Source of the DNA: Leptospira ainazelensis
GTDB taxonomy: Bacteria > Spirochaetota > Leptospiria > Leptospirales > Leptospiraceae
Direction of reading: 5' to 3'
Assembly: GCF_016918785.1 (NCBI RefSeq)
Contig: NZ_JAFFPT010000079.1
Coordinates: 1 to 64,000, forward strand
DNA: 64,000 bases
Shown here: piece after piece, positions 56,071 to 64,000 of the stretch
How the letters are laid out: every line of letters starts with the position of its first letter
Numbering within the stretch: position 1 is the first letter of the stretch
Translations under genes and position numbers: made by a program
The notes under the pieces: generated by a model
What the model saw: the letters and a program-made list of their open reading frames with translations, nothing else
Database searches by the model: none
Told to the model about the DNA's origin: nothing

Positions 56071-56521
56071 TGGGAAGCTCCACGATCTCCAACCAATATT
56101 CACCAAGGGTTCGAATCGTTTCCATGAAAGCGTTGAAGTCCACGGGTTTTCGTATAAACGAATTTGCTCCGAGATCGTATGTCTGCAACATATCCTCTTC
56201 TTCCCTGGAAGTGGTAAGAACTATCACCGGAATTTTTTTAAATTCCGGAATCGATTTTATCGATTTTAAGACTTCCCTTCCGTCCATCTTAGGCATATTG
56301 AGATCCAGAAGAATAAATCCTGGACGAGGATACTTTCGAATATCAGAATATTCTCCTTGATTCTTTAAAAAATCAAAAAGTTCCTCGCCGTCCTTTACGA
56401 AGTGAAGCGGATTGGCTAGGTTGTTTTCGCGAAATCCTTCAGTCATCAGAAGTCGATCGTCAGGATCGTCTTCCGCGACAAGAATGTGAATGGAACTATG
56501 TTTTTTTGTTTCCGGTTTCAT
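56060..56521 (-). CDS. Stand-alone response regulator (Rcp1/CheY-like)
   Basis: A 153-residue single-domain receiver. Acidic pair Glu17/Asp18 (LVAEDDPDD), phospho-acceptor Asp73 (FILLDLNMPKMDGREVL), Thr in VIVLTTSREEED and Lys in FIRKPVD are in place. The long loop before the phospho-acceptor strand (KNQGEYSDIRKYPRPG) is characteristic of Rcp1-type regulators that pair with phytochrome-like kinases. It lies 5 bp after the PAS/GAF kinase gene, and its stop is overlapped by the receiver-kinase gene. It is probably a phosphotransfer link between the two kinases. Confidence 0.93.
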   Translation of the reverse strand: MKPETKKHSSIHILVAEDDPDDRLLMTEGFRENNLANPLHFVKDGEELFDFLKNQGEYSDIRKYPRPGFILLDLNMPKMDGREVLKSIKSIPEFKKIPVIVLTTSREEEDMLQTYDLGANSFIRKPVDFNAFMETIRTLGEYWLEIVELPIVT

Positions 56522-56526
56522 ACGAT

Positions 56527-59211
<2,685 letters not shown>

Positions 59212-59276
59212 GTCCGTTTCTAAAGAAGGACAATTCTAACTTCTCTCCGACGGGAATTTCAATTAAAAAATCGTAA

Positions 59277-61580
<2,304 letters not shown>

Positions 61581-62031
61581 CGACTACCTTCATTTTAGAA
61601 TTTTAATTCCCTGGATTGTAATCCTTTTCTACTCATCAATCCGTTGATCCCTCGGGAAAGTTTTTCTTTCAATAGAGAAAGAGAGGATTGAGTTTTTTCG
61701 ATTTAAAAAAATCAGGACCGTATTATGGCAGATAGAAACGGAGCGCAGGTTCTTTCGTTCCAAAGATGTCAAAAATAGGACCGTTACTTACGGCGTGCTC
61801 CAAAACTCAATTTTACTTTATCGGAAAGATCAAGCCGCAGGAACCTATCCCTTGTTTTGTATATATTCCCTTAACGTGAGTCTATCGAGCTTGTTTTAGT
61901 TCCCCGAGAAATCCACTTTTTTTTAGATCTATTTCTATAAAATAACTTTCGAGTTTATAAACTCAATGGTTTGGATTCTCAGGTTCAATTAAAATAAGGA
62001 TATTCAAAAAAGAATTCCGGTAGGTTGGTTC
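61581..62031. other. Gap between divergent genes with structured element copy D
   Basis: 450 bp without a gene. It contains copy D of the structured element (61787-61855). Otherwise it holds the promoter regions of the patatin-like gene and the AraC-type gene, which I cannot define. Confidence 0.55.
61787..61857 (+). repeat. Structured dispersed element, copy D
   Basis: CTTACGGCGTGCTCCAAAACTC, TTTTACTTTATCGGAAAGATC, AAGCCGCAGGAACC, then GTTTTG. The outer arms pair over six bases (CAAAAC/GTTTTG) and the internal hairpin CTTTATC-GGAAA-GATCAAG is intact. Same orientation as the other three copies. Confidence 0.85.
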
Positions 62032-63177
62032 ATGTCTTACGATCTTTATTTTGCCTGTTCGATCCAATACATTGCATTGGGTTTGATATATTTTATCAAA
62101 AGAAGGAGGTCGTTCCATCGAAAGCAGGCGCTTATTCTTATGGCTATCGGATTTAACTTAATCATCTTTTCCACTCAGAATTATTTCTCCAATAAAACGC
62201 TCCGGCTTATCGGTGATTTTCTGTATTCTTTCTTTTTGATCGCGGGAACGATCGTTATCTACACGGTTTGTAAAGAATCGTTCGATCTTAGAGAAAAAGA
62301 CAGAACAACAAATCAGAAAGAGACTTCCTTTTCTAAGGAGTTATTAGCGATAGGATCGATCTCTCTTTTTACGAGCGTCCTGATTCTATCCGTTTGGAAT
62401 CATCCGGAGAATCAAAATCTTCCCAATCTTTTTGTTTCCGTAAGCGAAGTATCGATTTCCATACTTGTCCTTTATTGTATTTACGTTCATTTTTTTATTA
62501 AGAGCTTTTACGTAAAAAAAGGACTTAAGCTCATTTATTTTTTGATTACGCTGATGCTTGTGGAAAAGATAAATCAACTCTTGCCGGGAAACTACCAGGA
62601 ACCCGCGATGAAAATCGGCGGGATCGTCTATTTGGTTTCTCCGTTTTTTCTTTTAAACAGTTTTATCCAGTTTCCGTTCAAAAAAATAGAATCGGGAAAT
62701 CATTCTTCTGTTCCGATTCCTTCCGGGTCGTTTTCCACACAGCCCTCAGGAAATTATTATCTGACAAATATGGATACCGAAAAAATCAAAAAGAATCTCT
62801 ACGATCTTCTCGATACGGAAAAGATATTTTTAGACGAAGATATCCGACTACCTTCGGTCGCCGAAGAGCTCGGTTTGTCTACTCATCAGCTTTCCGCTTT
62901 TCTCAACCGTTATCTTCAGACAAACTTCAATAACCTCGTCAATATTTACCGAGTAAAGGAAGCGATGAAACTACTCAAAGAAGAGCCGGCAAGATCGGTC
63001 ATCTCGATCGGGATGGCAGTCGGGTTCAATTCAGTTTCAACGTTTCAAAGAGCTTTTTTAAATATGGTAAAAATGAGTCCGAGCAGATACCGAGAGAGTA
63101 TACTCATTGGAAAAGAAATAAACATACCCGTCAATTTGATGGAGACGGTAGATAAAGAATCGACAATCCCTTGTTAG
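62032..63177 (+). CDS. Membrane-anchored AraC-family transcriptional regulator
   Basis: A 381-residue protein. Six or seven membrane segments occupy the first 220 residues. The C-terminal AraC helix-turn-helix pair is at about 265-365: ... LPSVAEELGLSTHQLSAFLN for the first, SVISIGMAVGFNSVSTFQRA for the second, and SPSRYRESIL to close it. Regulators with this layout bind DNA while sensing through the membrane. Signal and targets are unknown. A similar membrane protein begins 250 bp downstream, so the two may be paralogues. Confidence 0.9.
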   Translation: MSYDLYFACSIQYIALGLIYFIKRRRSFHRKQALILMAIGFNLIIFSTQNYFSNKTLRLIGDFLYSFFLIAGTIVIYTVCKESFDLREKDRTTNQKETSFSKELLAIGSISLFTSVLILSVWNHPENQNLPNLFVSVSEVSISILVLYCIYVHFFIKSFYVKKGLKLIYFLITLMLVEKINQLLPGNYQEPAMKIGGIVYLVSPFFLLNSFIQFPFKKIESGNHSSVPIPSGSFSTQPSGNYYLTNMDTEKIKKNLYDLLDTEKIFLDEDIRLPSVAEELGLSTHQLSAFLNRYLQTNFNNLVNIYRVKEAMKLLKEEPARSVISIGMAVGFNSVSTFQRAFLNMVKMSPSRYRESILIGKEINIPVNLMETVDKESTIPC

Positions 63178-63427
63178 TCTAATTTACTAAGAGGACTTTT
63201 GTTCGATACTTTTTTAGCCTATTCCCCTTTGGTAGTCGTTTAAACTTGAAGGGATGGAAAAAGCCGTTTTAGAAGTAAGAAAAGGTTTTTCCGTCTCGTC
63301 AAAGTATAATCCGTGATAGGTGGTGTTCTTTTTGTCGGTTATCAATTTGAAGTATTTGTGAGATCGACTTCTTTTTTCGAGTCAAAAAGCTAAAGAACAT
63401 ATCTACGCCCGATTTCTTGAATTCAAA

Positions 63428-64000
63428 ATGAACGAGATCATAGGTTTAATATTCTATCAATATGTCGGCTTCGGCGGTATTCTGTCGCTCATATTCGCGT
63501 TGATTCAGATTTTGAAGGAAAGAAGTCTAAAAAACTTCATCCTATTTTTAATCTTCGTTTCCATGAGTTTTTTCCTGCTCAAGGGTCTGGTTCTTTTGAA
63601 CGGCTTTGGACTCGTCTATTCTCATTATTTTTCGTTCGAAATATTTTTTATCTTTTTGATAGGTCCTTCCCTATTTATTTACTTCAACCTTCTGCTTCTG
63701 AACGAAAAAGTTAACCTGCGGATTTTACTTCCGCACTATATCCCTGCGGTTTTGTTTTTGATCGTTTACGTCTTCGATACCGTTTATCTGATTCTCGGAA
63801 ACTTTCCCTTGAACGATCTAAACGAAAAATTCGAAGGTAGATACGATCTCATTTACGGAATCTCCACAATCATCACTCTCACATACATGTTGGTGATTCT
63901 GGTAAAATTTGTTCAATTGTTCAAAGGTAACATCTCCGATTATCCGTGGTCGAAACACATCATTCTTATTTTAGGCGTGGGGTTTGCCGGGGTTATCACC
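63428..64000 (+). CDS. Polytopic membrane protein, N-terminal part (cut by window end)
   Basis: Open reading frame of 191 codons running off the window. It has five or six hydrophobic segments (for example GFGGILSLIFALIQIL, FILFLIFVSMSFFLL, EIFFIFLIGPSLFIYFNLLL, YIPAVLFLIVYVFDT). The size, membrane pattern and position just after the membrane-anchored AraC gene make a second regulator of that type likely, with its DNA-binding domain beyond the window. No Shine-Dalgarno is seen before the ATG and the start is not certain. Confidence 0.7.
   Translation, partial: MNEIIGLIFYQYVGFGGILSLIFALIQILKERSLKNFILFLIFVSMSFFLLKGLVLLNGFGLVYSHYFSFEIFFIFLIGPSLFIYFNLLLLNEKVNLRILLPHYIPAVLFLIVYVFDTVYLILGNFPLNDLNEKFEGRYDLIYGISTIITLTYMLVILVKFVQLFKGNISDYPWSKHIILILGVGFAGVIT

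Overview
The window looks like a chromosome segment of Leptospira, probably of the pathogenic clade. The evidence is two copies of the Leptospira-restricted DUF1564 family, many exported lipoproteins with lipoboxes, long sensor kinases with repeated PAS domains, LytTR, MCP and EAL signalling genes, and decayed IS1182-like and IS110-like insertion sequences. A quasi-palindromic motif of the type GTRGGAACTCNCAC is scattered through the gene-free gaps. I cannot name the species.

Layout. 1-6 kb: a 26-bp tandem array, a lipoprotein, AtpZ overlapping signal peptidase I (lepB), an HpcH/HpaI-fold enzyme with a TetR regulator, a DUF1564 gene and a CorA channel. 6.4-13.2 kb: a LytS/LytR-type two-component pair divergent from an outer-membrane barrel and a FecR-domain protein with a CxxCH haem motif, then a DUF1761 protein and a sulfide:quinone-reductase-like flavoprotein with a small partner. 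13.4-15.6 kb: a dispersed repeat split by a decayed IS that holds a second DUF1564 gene and an IS110 remnant. 16-24 kb: two very large lipoproteins in one operon and a TMEM43-family protein. 24.3-28.9 kb: a fatty-acid oxidation module (TetR regulator, paired palindromic operators, fadH, acyl-CoA dehydrogenase). 29-46 kb: a DUF2079 membrane protein, a TPR protein, a six-PAS histidine kinase, a DUF1566 lipoprotein, sufB, a 2-Cys peroxiredoxin with a PerR-like box, a DUF1499 protein, a lectin-fold lipoprotein, an MCP and a transglutaminase-like protein. 46-51 kb: a translationally coupled cytochrome c / YceI / DUF5777 operon, a Gly/Pro-rich protein, a hotdog thioesterase and tRNA-Leu(CAA) followed by two tandem partial copies of itself. 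51.7-61.6 kb: DoxX, an unknown protein, and a signalling run (cNMP-patatin, PAS/GAF kinase, response regulator, receiver-kinase, receiver-EAL). 62-64 kb: a membrane-anchored AraC regulator and the start of a similar membrane protein.

Most of the unexplained signal lies between genes. One element of about 75-85 bp occurs four times in the same orientation, with pairable arms and a covarying base pair, and could be a structured RNA or a MITE. A second element of about 160 bp is bounded by the GGAACT-type motif; one copy is interrupted by the decayed IS and the uninterrupted copy at 39.3 kb reveals the insertion point. The GTRGGAACTC motif forms a tandem array at the window start and clusters at 40.5-41.0 kb and 51.4-51.7 kb.
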